Positions 15,374 to 24,885 of a stretch of 64,000 bases of DNA are shown here, one piece after another. Every line of letters starts with the position of its first letter. The first letter of the stretch is position 1. The stretch is from COE1 sp949066965 (GTDB taxonomy: Bacteria > Bacillota > Clostridia > Lachnospirales > Lachnospiraceae), in the NCBI GenBank assembly GCA_949066965.1, contig CARTDA010000007.1, positions 54,216 through 118,215 on the forward strand. The letters are read 5' to 3'. The notes under the pieces are model-generated. The model saw nothing but the letters and a program-made list of their open reading frames with translations. It did not search any database and was not told the origin of the DNA. The position numbers and the translations under genes are program-made.

Positions 15374-16546
15374 ATGCTATTATTGAAAAATGCGGCAATC
15401 CGCAGCATGAGTGACACGATACGCGGACAGTATAAGGAAGATATCTTCGAGGGGAGTATCCTGATAAAAAACGGAAAAATCCTCGAGGTGTCTCCTGTCA
15501 TAGAACTCCCGGATTCAGCGGATTGCATAAAAATAGATGTGAATCATCACTTAGTAATGCCAGGCCTGATTGAGGCGCACTGCCATATGGGCATCACGGA
15601 GGAGAAAAAAGGGCAGGAGGGTGATGACTGTAACGAGACAGTCCACCCCGTCACGCCGATGCTGCGCGCCATAGATGCCATTAACTCCATGGACGCGGCA
15701 TTTGCGGACGCAGTGCGGGCAGGCATTACTTCGGCGAATATCGGCCCCGGCAGCGCGAACGTTGTCGGCGGTCAGTTTGCCGTTGTAAAGACAAGCGGCA
15801 GGCGGATTGACGACTTGATTCTCAAGTTTCCCTCCGCCATGAAGGTTGCTTTTGGGGAGAACCCAAAAGTGAATTATGCAGGCATGAATACGTCGCCCGT
15901 GACGCGTATGGCGATTGCGGGAATGCTCAGGAATGAGCTTGTCAACGCGCGGGATTATCTGGAAAAGTACAGCCGGAATGAGACGGACTATAATCTCCAT
16001 TATGAGGCATGGCGCCCTGTCTTTGAAAAGAAAATTCCACTGAAAGCGCATGTGCACCGTGTAGATGACATATTTACGGCGATTCGCATAGCCAGGGAAT
16101 TTGGGCTGAATATGACACTCGACCATTGCAGCGAGGGACATCTTATTGCCGAGGAGCTTGCAAAGGAGGGATTTCCGGCTATCGTGGGGCCGGACCTGGC
16201 ATCCAGGAACAAGATAGAAGTCCAGAATGTGGCATTCAAGACTGCCGGAATCCTTGCCAATGCGGGCGTGACGGTGGCAGTCACGACAGACCACCCGGTG
16301 TCGCTGATTCAGTCACTGCCAATGTGTGTGGGGCTTAGCGTCAAACATGGGCTTTCGCTGGAAGACGGATTCCGTGCAATGACGGTCAATGCGGCTGAGA
16401 TATGCGGCGTATCAGAGCGAATCGGAAGCATAGAGCCTGGAAAGGATGCCGACATTGCAGTTTTTGACGGCAATCCCATGGAAGTATTCACCAACACCCT
16501 GATGACCATCATTGATGGGGAAATTGTGTATCGGGACGGGATATAA
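15374..16546 (+). CDS. Amidohydrolase family protein
   Basis: A metal-dependent hydrolase of the amidohydrolase superfamily, 390 residues. Metal-ligand motifs: EAHCHMG (HxH) at about residue 70, KAHVH (second His pair) near 220, LDHCSEGH near 245, and TTDHPV (conserved Asp) near 300. It ends with the C-terminal sandwich-domain motif IGSIEPGKDADIAVFDGNP. It resembles imidazolonepropionase-like or dipeptidase-like members, and the substrate is not set by the sequence. It lies 24 bases before an OPT peptide transporter gene; together they may take up and hydrolyse a peptide or cyclic amide. RBS AGGAAGGG. Confidence 0.82.
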   Translation: MLLLKNAAIRSMSDTIRGQYKEDIFEGSILIKNGKILEVSPVIELPDSADCIKIDVNHHLVMPGLIEAHCHMGITEEKKGQEGDDCNETVHPVTPMLRAIDAINSMDAAFADAVRAGITSANIGPGSANVVGGQFAVVKTSGRRIDDLILKFPSAMKVAFGENPKVNYAGMNTSPVTRMAIAGMLRNELVNARDYLEKYSRNETDYNLHYEAWRPVFEKKIPLKAHVHRVDDIFTAIRIAREFGLNMTLDHCSEGHLIAEELAKEGFPAIVGPDLASRNKIEVQNVAFKTAGILANAGVTVAVTTDHPVSLIQSLPMCVGLSVKHGLSLEDGFRAMTVNAAEICGVSERIGSIEPGKDADIAVFDGNPMEVFTNTLMTIIDGEIVYRDGI

Positions 16547-16569
16547 AGAAATGAGAGAAATGTTATGGA

Positions 16570-18474
16570 ATGATGGAGTTTAATGGGATGAAAGACGGAA
16601 AAGAATTTAAACCATATGTTCCGGCAGAAAAGGCGGTATCGGAATTTACCATAACATCTGTGGTGACAGGTGTGCTGCTGGCAGTGGTGTTTGGCGCTGC
16701 CAATGCATACCTTGGGCTGCGTGTCGGGATGACGGTGTCTGCGTCAATTCCGGCAGCAGTAGTTTCCATGGGTGTTCTGCGCATTCTTCTAAAAAGGAAG
16801 TCCATCCTGGAAAGCAACATGGTGCAGACAATCGGTTCGGCAGGGGAGTCGCTCGCGGCAGGCGCCATCTTTACAATGCCTGTTTTTTTCCTGTGGGAAA
16901 AGGAGGGGGTCAGCGATGCGCCGGGAATGCTTTCCATCTCGCTGACTGCACTGATGGGAGGGCTTCTTGGTGTCCTGTTCATGGTGCCGCTTCGGAATGC
17001 GCTGATTGTGAAGGAACATGACACGCTTCCGTACCCTGAGGGTACGGCATGCGCGGAAGTGCTTCTTGCCGGGGAGGACAGGGGGACTTCCGCGCGTGCT
17101 GTTTTTGCCGGAATGGGAATCTCTGCGGCATTCAAATTTGTTATTGACGGATTAAAGGCTGCCTCTGGCACAATTACCATTCCGGTCAGGGCGCTCCGGA
17201 CAGAATTTTCGACGGAGGTCTATCCTGCCCTGATTGGCGTGGGATATATCTGCGGGGCGAGAATCTCTTCCTATTTGTTTGCAGGCGGCATTTTGGGATG
17301 GTTTGTGCTGATACCTGCGATTGTATCCTTTGGCGGTGACACGGTTCTTTACCCCGGGGCAGTTAGCATCGCGCAGATGTACGCCGCACAGGGTGCAGAA
17401 GTCATATGGGGCAGCTATATCCGCTATATTGGGGCAGGGGCAGTGGCAGCGGGCGGAATCATCAGCCTGGTTAAGTCGATGCCGCTGATTACCGCGACTT
17501 TTGCAAAGACCATAAAAGATATTAAGACAAATGGGACAGGCATGGGCGCAAAGACAAAGCGGACAGAGTCGGATATCAATATGAAAGTGGTTGTAACCGC
17601 CATTGTACTGCTTATACTGGCGATTGCGTTTTTTCCGGATATTCCAGTTTCCTTTCCAGGGGCGCTGCTGATTGCACTGTTTGGTTTTTTCTTTGCAACG
17701 GTATCATCGAGGATGGTAGGTCTTGTGGGAAGCAGCAATAACCCGGTTTCCGGCATGGCAATTGCAACACTGCTGTTTGCGACAATGGCGCTTAAATCAG
17801 CCGGAAACAGCAGCGCGCAGGGGATGGTTGGCGCGATAGCCATTGGCTCGATTATCTGTATTATCGCGGCGATGTCCGGTGATACGTCCCAGGACTTAAA
17901 GACCGGTTACCTGCTGGGGGCAACGCCCAGGAGACAGCAGGTGGGGGAGCTGATTGGCGTTGTGGTGTCTGCTGTTACCATCGGCGGCGTGCTGACACTG
18001 CTGGATGCGGCATGGGGATTTGGCTCCACTGAGCTGTCCGCGCCGCAGGCGACACTTATGAAAATGATTGTGGAAGGTGTCATGAACGGCAGCCTGCCGT
18101 GGACACTCGTTTTTATCGGTGTGTTCATCGCGGTTGTGATAGAAGTCCTCGGAATCCCAGTACTGCCTGTGGCAATCGGGCTGTATCTTCCGTTAAAGCT
18201 TTCCGTGCCGATTATGGCGGGCGGCGTCATCAGGCAGATGCGGTTTCGGCGGACGAAAGATACAGACGGTGAGGCAGGCAGCGGCATTCTGTTCTGCTCC
18301 GGGCTGATTGCCGGCGAGGGGCTTGTCGGAATCGGACTTGCCATACTGGCGGTCGTGGGTATGTCAGATGCGATTGACCTTTCCCAGTGGTTTGATGCGG
18401 GGATGGCAGGCGGTGCCCTGCTGTTTCTGGCAGCAGGGCTTTTGATTGCGTGGTATTCGGCGCGCGGCGAGTAG
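16570..18474 (+). CDS. OPT family oligopeptide transporter
   Basis: A 634-residue integral membrane carrier of the OPT family, which imports oligopeptides or metal-chelating peptides by proton symport. The N-terminal EFTITSVVTGVLLAVVFGAANAYLGLRVG and the later YPEGTACAEVL segment are family hallmarks; about 14-16 helices follow. There is no strong RBS; ATG 16570 and 16573 are both possible and ATG 16588 less so. It is likely cotranscribed with the amidohydrolase. Its last codons and stop (ARGE, then TAG) lie inside a hairpin of the dispersed repeat family (18463-18496), suggesting the repeat supplied the current C terminus. Confidence 0.88.
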   Translation: MMEFNGMKDGKEFKPYVPAEKAVSEFTITSVVTGVLLAVVFGAANAYLGLRVGMTVSASIPAAVVSMGVLRILLKRKSILESNMVQTIGSAGESLAAGAIFTMPVFFLWEKEGVSDAPGMLSISLTALMGGLLGVLFMVPLRNALIVKEHDTLPYPEGTACAEVLLAGEDRGTSARAVFAGMGISAAFKFVIDGLKAASGTITIPVRALRTEFSTEVYPALIGVGYICGARISSYLFAGGILGWFVLIPAIVSFGGDTVLYPGAVSIAQMYAAQGAEVIWGSYIRYIGAGAVAAGGIISLVKSMPLITATFAKTIKDIKTNGTGMGAKTKRTESDINMKVVVTAIVLLILAIAFFPDIPVSFPGALLIALFGFFFATVSSRMVGLVGSSNNPVSGMAIATLLFATMALKSAGNSSAQGMVGAIAIGSIICIIAAMSGDTSQDLKTGYLLGATPRRQQVGELIGVVVSAVTIGGVLTLLDAAWGFGSTELSAPQATLMKMIVEGVMNGSLPWTLVFIGVFIAVVIEVLGIPVLPVAIGLYLPLKLSVPIMAGGVIRQMRFRRTKDTDGEAGSGILFCSGLIAGEGLVGIGLAILAVVGMSDAIDLSQWFDAGMAGGALLFLAAGLLIAWYSARGE

Positions 18475-18496
18475 GGGGTGTTTCCCCTGCTCGACT
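18463..18496 (+). repeat. Hairpin of the ATGCACA repeat family overlapping the OPT stop
   Basis: CGAGTAGGGG (18468-18477) pairs with CCCCTGCTCG (18484-18493) around a six-base loop. The same CGAGTAG hairpin, with the same GCGCGCGG or GCGCA lead-in, is the second module in the copies at 20786, 29721 and 47269. Here it stands alone and could end the transcript, but no T-run follows. Confidence 0.6.
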
Positions 18497-18585
18497 GTCA
18501 ACGCTGTCTGGAATGTGTGACAATCTGGCGGAAATTGGAAGTATTATACATATTATGCTGTCATAGTCTTGTTGATTGTGTCATA

Positions 18586-18615
18586 TTGACAGATGATTCT
18601 AAGCAATGCTATACT
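18586..18615 (+). promoter_or_regulatory. Sigma-A promoter of the galactanase gene
   Basis: TTGACA (18586-18591), 18-base spacer, TATACT (18610-18615), about 90 bases before the start codon. The leader between them shows no clear structure. Confidence 0.65.
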
Positions 18616-18704
18616 TTGAGAAGATGAACAAACGGTTGCGCACTTACCTGTTTGTGCAAAATGTCAAGTGTGCTGGCACCTTTTTTGATGAATGGAGGAG
18701 TACT

Positions 18705-20504
18705 ATGGGAAGAAGGATTTTTCAAAAACTCATGGCACATGTACTGGCAATGGCGACTGCGGTTTCCCTTTGTCTGGGAGGCGGCGCCTTTGGAACGGCG
18801 GATGTCGTACAGGCGGCATCATCTGTGTCCGGCGTATCGACTGTTTCAAATATGCCGGCTGATTTTGCAAAGGGGGTCGACATCTCGGCGGTCATCGCAC
18901 TGGAACAAAGCGGCGCCTCTTTTTCCTATCTGGATGGGACATCCGGGGATATCTTTGAGATTTTGTCCGGGGCAGGCGTAAACTACGTACGGATTCGTGT
19001 CTGGAATAATCCGTATGATGCGCAGCCGCCCTATAAAGGCTACGGTGCGGGGAACTGCGACCTGTACAATGCCAAGATCCTGGGGAAAAGAGCCACGGAT
19101 GCAGGCATGAAAGTGCTGATTGACTTCCATTATTCTGATTTCTGGGCAGACCCGGCAAAACAGTTTGCACCGAAGGAATGGGCAAACTACAGCCTTGCCT
19201 ACAAAAAGGATGCCGTGTATAATTTTACCTACCAGAGCCTGCAGGAGCTGCTCAACTACGGTGTGAATGTCGGCATGGTTCAGATTGGAAACGAGACAAA
19301 CAGCACGATGGCAGGCGTCGGCGGAATTTATGATGGCGTGTGGGATTTCAGCTCCGGCGTCGCACAGCTGATGCAGCAGGGCTGCTATGCGGTGGATGAC
19401 ATCAACCGCACATATGGCAGAGCGGTTTTAAAGGTGCTTCACTTTACGGACCTGCTCGAAAACGGAAAATGGTATGCGGAATGCATGGCAAAGCAGGGTG
19501 TGGACTATGACGTGTTTGCCACATCCTTCTATCCTATGTGGCATGGTTCGGCAAACGATCTGGCTTCGACACTGACCTATATTGCGCAGAAATATAACAA
19601 AAAGGTCATGGTTGCAGAGACGGCTTACCCATTTACATATTACAATGCAGATTCACAGGGAAACAATATTGGCGACGCGTCTGGAATGGTGTGCTCCAAT
19701 TACAGTGTGAGTGTGGATGGACAGGCACAGGCGCTGCGTGACGTATTTGCGGCAGTTGCGAAAGTGAATGCGTCGAAATGGGGATATGGAATTGGTGCGT
19801 TCTACTGGGAACCGGAGTGGATTGCAGTGCCTTCTCATACATGGGGGACATACGGCTCTGGATGGGCTTCCTCCTCATCAGGCAATTATGAGCGGATTTA
19901 CAGCTCCAAGGTACAGTATTACTCCAGCTATGACGGCGGTTCGACATGGGACAACATGACACTTTTTGACAACACCGGGAAGGCAATGAAATCCCTGTAT
20001 GTTTTTAATGACATCAGCGGTGCGCCGAGCAAAACGTCATCAGGCGTATACAACAGTGCGGCATTGGAGGGCACCTATTATATTAAGAACGTTTTTAACG
20101 GCCTGTATCTGGATGTTGTCAACGGTTCGGGTGACAACAACGCCAATATACAGCAGTATTCCTATGATGGCTCTGCAAGGCAGCAGTTCAAGCTGGTTTC
20201 GGCAGGAGACGGATATTACACGATTTACACGGGGGCTTCAGGATTCCAGAAGGTAGTCGATGTCGCCGGCAGGAGCACTGCGGACGGCGCCAATATTTTA
20301 CAGTATGCCTATAAAGGGACAAACAACCAGAAATTTCAGGTAGCAGAGGTTTCCGCAGGGGTATATGCGATTAAGACCGGTATCACTTCCGGGGCATCCT
20401 GCCTGGATGTATTTGAGTGGAGCACTGTGCCAGGCGGCAATATTGCACAGTGGAATTACTGGGGCGGCGACTGCCAGCTGTGGGTACTCGAAAAGGTTAA
20501 ATAA
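18705..20504 (+). CDS. Secreted GH53 endo-beta-1,4-galactanase with lectin-like domain
   Basis: Extracellular enzyme that cuts beta-1,4-galactan side chains of plant pectin (arabinogalactan type I). 599 residues: signal peptide (to about residue 38), GH53 barrel starting FAKGVDISAV, C-terminal beta-trefoil lectin domain (about 450-599) with three repeats ending QQF, QKF and QLW. GH53 marks: VRIRVWNNP, DFHYSDFWADP, acid/base Glu in VQIGNETN (E197) and nucleophile Glu in VMVAETAYP (E305). GGAGG lies six bases before ATG 18705; an upstream in-frame ATG would put extra residues before the signal peptide. It has its own strong promoter. No sugar transporter is next to it. Confidence 0.92.
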   Translation: MGRRIFQKLMAHVLAMATAVSLCLGGGAFGTADVVQAASSVSGVSTVSNMPADFAKGVDISAVIALEQSGASFSYLDGTSGDIFEILSGAGVNYVRIRVWNNPYDAQPPYKGYGAGNCDLYNAKILGKRATDAGMKVLIDFHYSDFWADPAKQFAPKEWANYSLAYKKDAVYNFTYQSLQELLNYGVNVGMVQIGNETNSTMAGVGGIYDGVWDFSSGVAQLMQQGCYAVDDINRTYGRAVLKVLHFTDLLENGKWYAECMAKQGVDYDVFATSFYPMWHGSANDLASTLTYIAQKYNKKVMVAETAYPFTYYNADSQGNNIGDASGMVCSNYSVSVDGQAQALRDVFAAVAKVNASKWGYGIGAFYWEPEWIAVPSHTWGTYGSGWASSSSGNYERIYSSKVQYYSSYDGGSTWDNMTLFDNTGKAMKSLYVFNDISGAPSKTSSGVYNSAALEGTYYIKNVFNGLYLDVVNGSGDNNANIQQYSYDGSARQQFKLVSAGDGYYTIYTGASGFQKVVDVAGRSTADGANILQYAYKGTNNQKFQVAEVSAGVYAIKTGITSGASCLDVFEWSTVPGGNIAQWNYWGGDCQLWVLEKVK

Positions 20505-20534
20505 AAAAGTTGTAAAAAATAAGTGAAAAAACAC

Positions 20535-20562
20535 TTGCATTATTTTGAAAATCCAGTATAAT
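20535..20562 (+). promoter_or_regulatory. Promoter of tRNA-Pro
   Basis: TTGCAT (20535-20540), 16-base spacer, TATAAT (20557-20562), 44 bases before the tRNA. Between them GCTGTCC (20572-20578) pairs with GGACAGC (20588-20594), a small hairpin in the precursor leader. Confidence 0.65.
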
Positions 20563-20605
20563 ATATACGTAGCTGTCCAAAAGACATGGACAGCCGTATA
20601 TATTT

Positions 20606-20679
20606 CGTTGCGTGGCTCAGTTTGGTAGAGCGCTGCGTTCGGGACGCAGAGGTCGCAAGTTCGAATCTTGTCGCAACGA
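20606..20679 (+). tRNA. tRNA-Pro (anticodon CGG)
   Basis: A full cloverleaf can be drawn: acceptor CGTTGCG/CGCAACG, D arm GCTC...GAGC, anticodon stem CTGCG/CGCAG around TTCGGGA (anticodon CGG, proline), T arm with TTCGAAT. C at position 1 and discriminator A fit bacterial tRNA-Pro. The CCA end is not encoded. Confidence 0.95.
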
Positions 20680-20695
20680 TTTGGAAAAATTGGAG

Positions 20696-20730
20696 ACACT
20701 GGGGGGCATTGGAAAACCCAGTGTTTTTTT
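20696..20730 (+). terminator. Intrinsic terminator of tRNA-Pro
   Basis: ACACTGGG (20696-20703) pairs with CCCAGTGT (20717-20724), followed by a run of T to 20730. The repeat element below begins at the next base. Confidence 0.8.
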
Positions 20731-20905
20731 ATGCACACGGGCGTCCAAATGAAATATGTCAGTAAGCTGACGGACGCCCGGCGCACGAGTAGGGAAGATG
20801 GCTTTTCCCTGCTCGATTGTGTAGCCTCATGCAGGGGAAGTATGCCGCTAAGGCGGCGCATGGTAGAAGGTCATTCCCCTGCAGGAAGTATGTCAGCAGG
20901 CTATG
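20731..20905 (+). repeat. ATGCACA element, copy 1 (two A-B units)
   Basis: Unit 1: GGGCGTCC/GGACGCCC outer stem around AAATGAAATATG and an inner TCAG-TAAG-CTGA hairpin, then hairpin CGAGTAGGGAA/TTCCCTGCTCG (20786-20815). Unit 2: CATGC/GCATG stem around GGAAGTATG and CCGC-TAAG-GCGG, overlapped by a GCAGGGGAA/TTCCCCTGC pairing (20831-20882). It starts at the end of the tRNA terminator and ends about 20 bases before the histidine kinase start. The open frame that starts at its ATG lacks an RBS. Confidence 0.7.
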
Positions 20906-20924
20906 TTACATGGAGGATAAACAT

Positions 20925-23498
20925 ATGAATGATTCAAGGGAGCTTTTTGGACGAACCGGCGAAAGCGCACCGGTTGATGAGGAGCGCGGGCAGAACAGCG
21001 GTATGCAGAGCGTTCAGAATCTGGAGACTGTCATCAATGAGGGGCTTCGCGTCGCCCTTCTGGAGGAGACCCCGGATCAGTCGCTGGAAGTGCTGCTTGA
21101 ACACTTGGGAAAAGCGCTGAATGGGGAGAGAACCTACATATTTGAACAGAATGCGTCCGGCGGTGACGATAATACCTATGAGTGGGCAGCCGACGGGGTG
21201 CAGCCGGAAAAGGAGAATCTCCAGAATCTGTCCCCGGAGATTTGTGCAAGCTGGTATCAGCGGTTTGGCATTGGCAGACATATCGTCATAGAACGTCTGG
21301 AAGATATCCGGGAAACAGACCCTCTTCCGTACGATACCCTGAGACGGCAGAACATCCACTCTCTCGTGGTGGTTCCGCTTTATGACGGCGAGAAGGTTAT
21401 CGGCTTTTACGGTGTGGACAACCCGCCTGCAAAAACGCTGGAATACGCGTCGAATATGCTTGAGACGGCGGCATATTTTATCGTGTCCTCCCTGAAACGG
21501 CGCAATCTGTTCCGTGAGCTTCAAAAGCGCAGCTACAACGTGCTCCACGCGCTCAGCGTAGATTATCTGGATATCTGTCAGGTGGACTTTGAAACGGGTG
21601 CGTGCGAGATTTACCGGGACAGCGGACGGATTGGGATGGACTGGGGCGGCAGCTTTCGGGATGGCTACCAGCCGGCAATGGAGCAGTATATTACCCATTA
21701 TGTTATTCCCCATGACCAGGAGCGGCTTCGCGCTGCGACGAAAAAGGACTACGTGCTCACGCAGCTAAAGACAAATAGAAAGTTTTATGTCCGGTACCAG
21801 GTGAAGGACAGCTCCTGTGGCCTGAAGCACATGGAGATGCACTTTTCAGCCACGGAGAAAGAGCACTGTGCGATTTTTGCCTTGCGGGATGTCAACGGCG
21901 TGGTGGAACAGGAAGAGAAGTACAAGCTGAAAACAAGGCAGAAGCTGGAAGACATATTGGAGGGGGCTAGAACCGGAATCTGGACGATTGAGCTGGAGGA
22001 GGGCTGTCAGCCTAGGATGTATGCCGACCGAACCATGCGGATTCTGCTGGGAGTGTCGGAAGAAGTGAATCCGGAGGAGTGCTACCAGCACTGGTTTGCA
22101 AATATTGACCCGGACTATGTGGATATGGTGCAGGAAGCAGTGACGGACATATTGGAAACAGGACGTTCCGAGGTGATTTATCCATGGAATCATCCAACGC
22201 TTGGGAAAATCTATGTGCGCTGTGGCGGTGTGCCGGACAAAACATTCAAAAAACCGGGTGTAAGCCTCAACGGGTACCATCAGGATATCACTGAGATTAT
22301 GGTGACGAGGAAGAAGCAGGAGCAGGCGATTATGGAACTGCTGGAGAAGGTAAGGAGGGCAAATTCGGCAAAAAGCGAATTTCTTTCCCGCATGTCCCAT
22401 GACCTGCGCACACCCATTAATGGGATCCTGGGAATGCTTGCCATCATGGAGAAAAGCCGGAATGATTTGGAGCAGCAGGGCGCATGCCAGAAGAAAATCC
22501 GCGTGTCAACAGAGCATCTGCTGTCTCTTGTGAACGACGTCCTTCAGGTCAGCAAGCTGGAGAGCGGCAGGCCGGTGGCGGTGGAGGAACCGTTTGACCT
22601 GTGTGAAACGTTGGAGGATTGCATCACAATCCTGTCCCCTCAGGCAGAAGAAGGGGAAATCCGGCTGGTGCTGGAGGAGGTTGACCTGCAGCATCGGCGG
22701 CTTATCGGAAATCCCCTTCATTTAAAACAGATTTTGATGAATGTCATCGAAAACGCCCTCAAATATAACCGTCCCCATGGCTCTGTATTTATCCAGGTAA
22801 AGGAGGACGTATGTAAGGGTGGCAGGGCAGATTACCTTTTTGTGGTTGAAGATACCGGCATTGGCATCAGTGAGGAATTTAAGAAGCACATTTTTGAACC
22901 GTTTACCCAGGAACATCAGGGCGCAAGGACGCATTACAACGGTACCGGGCTTGGCATGTCCATTGTGAAGAAGCTGGTAGACCAGATGAAGGGTACCATT
23001 GTGGTAGACAGTCAGATTGGCAAGGGTACTGTTGTCCGGATTACCCTTCCGCTCCAAATTGATGGGACATGGCGCGCGCAGCCTGTGGACACGGAGCAGA
23101 ATTTGCGGAGCAATATTGCCGGAATGCGTGTCCTTTTGGTGGAGGACAATGAAATCAACTGTGAAATCGTAGAATTCATGTTAAAGGAGGCAGGTGCAGA
23201 GGTCGTGACCGCGAACGATGGACAGGTTGCAGTGGACACGTTTATGGCATCCGAGCCGGGAACGTTTGACTGTGTGCTCATGGATTTGATGATGCCGGTT
23301 ATGAGCGGATATGAGGCGACTCGCGTGATTCGCGGCATGAATCGGACGGATGCGAAGGCTGTGCCCATCATTGCACTGTCAGCGAACACATTTGAGGAGG
23401 ACATCGCACTGGCAAAGGACGCCGGGATGAATGAACATCTGGCGAAGCCGATAGACATCCGGAAACTGTTCCGGGTCATGAGCAGGCTGCGGTGCTGA
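20925..23498 (+). CDS. Hybrid sensor histidine kinase (GAF, PAS-like, kinase, receiver)
   Basis: A cytoplasmic hybrid sensor of 857 residues. Order: N-terminal GAF domain (about 30-190; EGLRVALLEETPDQSLEVLL onward), PAS-like regions (about 200-460), a short coiled coil, HisKA with phospho-acceptor H492 in SRMSHDLRTPINGI, HATPase with N box NVIENALKYN and G boxes DTGIGI and GTGLGMSI, and a C-terminal receiver domain with D787 in VLMDLMMPVMSGYE. No membrane segment is seen, so the signal is internal. ATG 20925 with GGAGG eight bases before it is chosen; longer readings run into the repeat element. No separate response regulator is adjacent. The ligand is unknown. Confidence 0.88.
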   Translation: MNDSRELFGRTGESAPVDEERGQNSGMQSVQNLETVINEGLRVALLEETPDQSLEVLLEHLGKALNGERTYIFEQNASGGDDNTYEWAADGVQPEKENLQNLSPEICASWYQRFGIGRHIVIERLEDIRETDPLPYDTLRRQNIHSLVVVPLYDGEKVIGFYGVDNPPAKTLEYASNMLETAAYFIVSSLKRRNLFRELQKRSYNVLHALSVDYLDICQVDFETGACEIYRDSGRIGMDWGGSFRDGYQPAMEQYITHYVIPHDQERLRAATKKDYVLTQLKTNRKFYVRYQVKDSSCGLKHMEMHFSATEKEHCAIFALRDVNGVVEQEEKYKLKTRQKLEDILEGARTGIWTIELEEGCQPRMYADRTMRILLGVSEEVNPEECYQHWFANIDPDYVDMVQEAVTDILETGRSEVIYPWNHPTLGKIYVRCGGVPDKTFKKPGVSLNGYHQDITEIMVTRKKQEQAIMELLEKVRRANSAKSEFLSRMSHDLRTPINGILGMLAIMEKSRNDLEQQGACQKKIRVSTEHLLSLVNDVLQVSKLESGRPVAVEEPFDLCETLEDCITILSPQAEEGEIRLVLEEVDLQHRRLIGNPLHLKQILMNVIENALKYNRPHGSVFIQVKEDVCKGGRADYLFVVEDTGIGISEEFKKHIFEPFTQEHQGARTHYNGTGLGMSIVKKLVDQMKGTIVVDSQIGKGTVVRITLPLQIDGTWRAQPVDTEQNLRSNIAGMRVLLVEDNEINCEIVEFMLKEAGAEVVTANDGQVAVDTFMASEPGTFDCVLMDLMMPVMSGYEATRVIRGMNRTDAKAVPIIALSANTFEEDIALAKDAGMNEHLAKPIDIRKLFRVMSRLRC

Positions 23499-23512
23499 CT
23501 TCTTTTGCAAAA

Positions 23513-24853
23513 TCATATATGTGCAACGGTTTCTTTCAGCAGCATGACGGCATCGGCAAAGCGCTCCGTTGAAACCTCGCAGCAGGAGAGCGCGATATGC
23601 GCATCGCTATCGTTTGCGGCAGAGGACTTGTGGATGGGAAATACCAGAAGTCCTCTCTTGGCAAGCTCCTGACAGAGGGCATCGCTGGACAGGGGACACC
23701 TTAACCGGAGGTGCACCAGAAAAACGGATTCACCCATGTATACCTTTGCCTGTTCGCCAAAGGCTTCCTCCAAAAGCAAGGATAAGGTTTTTGCCTTGCC
23801 GGAATACAGGCGTTTCAGCTTCCGGATCTGGCTTTCCAGGTGTCCGTCGCGCAGGAACTGGCACAGGGCGAGCTGTTCCGACTTGGATGCGGTCTGGTTG
23901 TAGAGCGCCTTTTTTTTCTCGTACAGGGGCAGCAGGGAGTCAGGCAGGATCATGAAGCTTAAGCGGATGGAGGGCAGCAGGAGTTTTGAAAAAGTGCTGA
24001 GATAGACCACGTTCTCGCCGCCGGCAAGCCCCTGGAGACATGGAATCGGCTTGCTGAAATAACGAAATTCATTGTCGTAGTCATCCTCGATAATCAGCCG
24101 GTCATGAACCGCACATTCCTTTAAGAGCGCAAGCCGCTTTTCGACACTCATTACGTCGCCAAGTGAAGTCATGTGGGACGGTGTCATGTAGAGCACACTT
24201 GCATTTCCCTTGTCTTTTTCGACATCAAATCCGTAATCTTCAAAAATCACCATACCCTGTGCGAAGCGTGTATCGTGAAAACAGACGGTCTGGCGCTTCC
24301 GGATGAGCGGGCATAAGATATTGAGCAGCGTCTGGGAGCCGGCGCCGATTACGATGTTTTCGGGGCGGCAGACGGCGTTTCTTTTGTTTACGACATAGTG
24401 GCAGATGACCTCGCGCAGCTCGTACTCTCCCTGCGGCTCGCCGTAGGTCAGCATACGTCCGTCCTGACGCAGCGTACTTTTGATATAGCGCCGCCACAGG
24501 CTGAAGTCAAAGCTGTCCGCATCCACATTGTTTGACGTAAAATTGTACATGATTTTGTTTTCATGTGCATTACCGGTCTTCGCGTCGCGGACATCCTTGA
24601 TGGAAACCACAGTTGCCGTCCGGTCTGTGACATAGTACCCGCTTTGCGGCCTGGAAATAATATAGCCGTCCGCTGCAAGGCATAGGTAGGCAGTCTCGAT
24701 GGTCGTGCGGCTCAGTCCCAGCTGCACCGCGCCGCGCCGGATGGAGGGCATCTTCGTCCCCGGCATCAGGCGCCCCGTGACAATCAGGTCCTTATAGTAG
24801 TCATACACTTGTAGATAACGCGTGGAATGTGTCGAATTGAAATCAAGATTCAT
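23513..24853 (-). CDS. MocR-type GntR regulator with aminotransferase domain
   Basis: A transcription factor with an N-terminal winged helix (YKDLIVTGRLMPGTKMPSIR ... GLSRTTIETAYLCLAADGYI) and a fold-type-I aminotransferase domain (about 110-446) that binds pyridoxal phosphate. The PLP lysine is in STFSKLLLPS. MocR proteins control vitamin B6, GABA, taurine or transport genes; the target here is unknown. It is divergent from the ABC exporter pair, and the 160-bp gap holds a promoter for the exporter followed by a strong palindrome, so the exporter operon is a candidate target. It ends 14 bases from the convergent histidine kinase gene. Confidence 0.88.
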   Translation of the reverse strand: MNLDFNSTHSTRYLQVYDYYKDLIVTGRLMPGTKMPSIRRGAVQLGLSRTTIETAYLCLAADGYIISRPQSGYYVTDRTATVVSIKDVRDAKTGNAHENKIMYNFTSNNVDADSFDFSLWRRYIKSTLRQDGRMLTYGEPQGEYELREVICHYVVNKRNAVCRPENIVIGAGSQTLLNILCPLIRKRQTVCFHDTRFAQGMVIFEDYGFDVEKDKGNASVLYMTPSHMTSLGDVMSVEKRLALLKECAVHDRLIIEDDYDNEFRYFSKPIPCLQGLAGGENVVYLSTFSKLLLPSIRLSFMILPDSLLPLYEKKKALYNQTASKSEQLALCQFLRDGHLESQIRKLKRLYSGKAKTLSLLLEEAFGEQAKVYMGESVFLVHLRLRCPLSSDALCQELAKRGLLVFPIHKSSAANDSDAHIALSCCEVSTERFADAVMLLKETVAHI

Positions 24854-24856
24854 AGG

Positions 24857-24885
24857 TTGTCCGCCTCCCTTGTTTGTGTTATGAT
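24857..24885 (+). promoter_or_regulatory. Promoter of the heterodimeric ABC exporter operon
   Basis: TTGTCC (24857-24862), 17-base spacer, TATGAT (24880-24885). It lies just upstream of the mocR start on the opposite strand and 128 bases before the exporter start. Confidence 0.5.

Noticed and set aside
20731..20928. Open frames starting MHT.VQMKY at each ATGCACA element, similar between copies as peptides
   Set aside because: Each ATG follows directly on a T-tract with no RBS. The changes between copies preserve base pairing, and the frames end in unrelated ways. Peptide similarity is explained by the DNA repeat.
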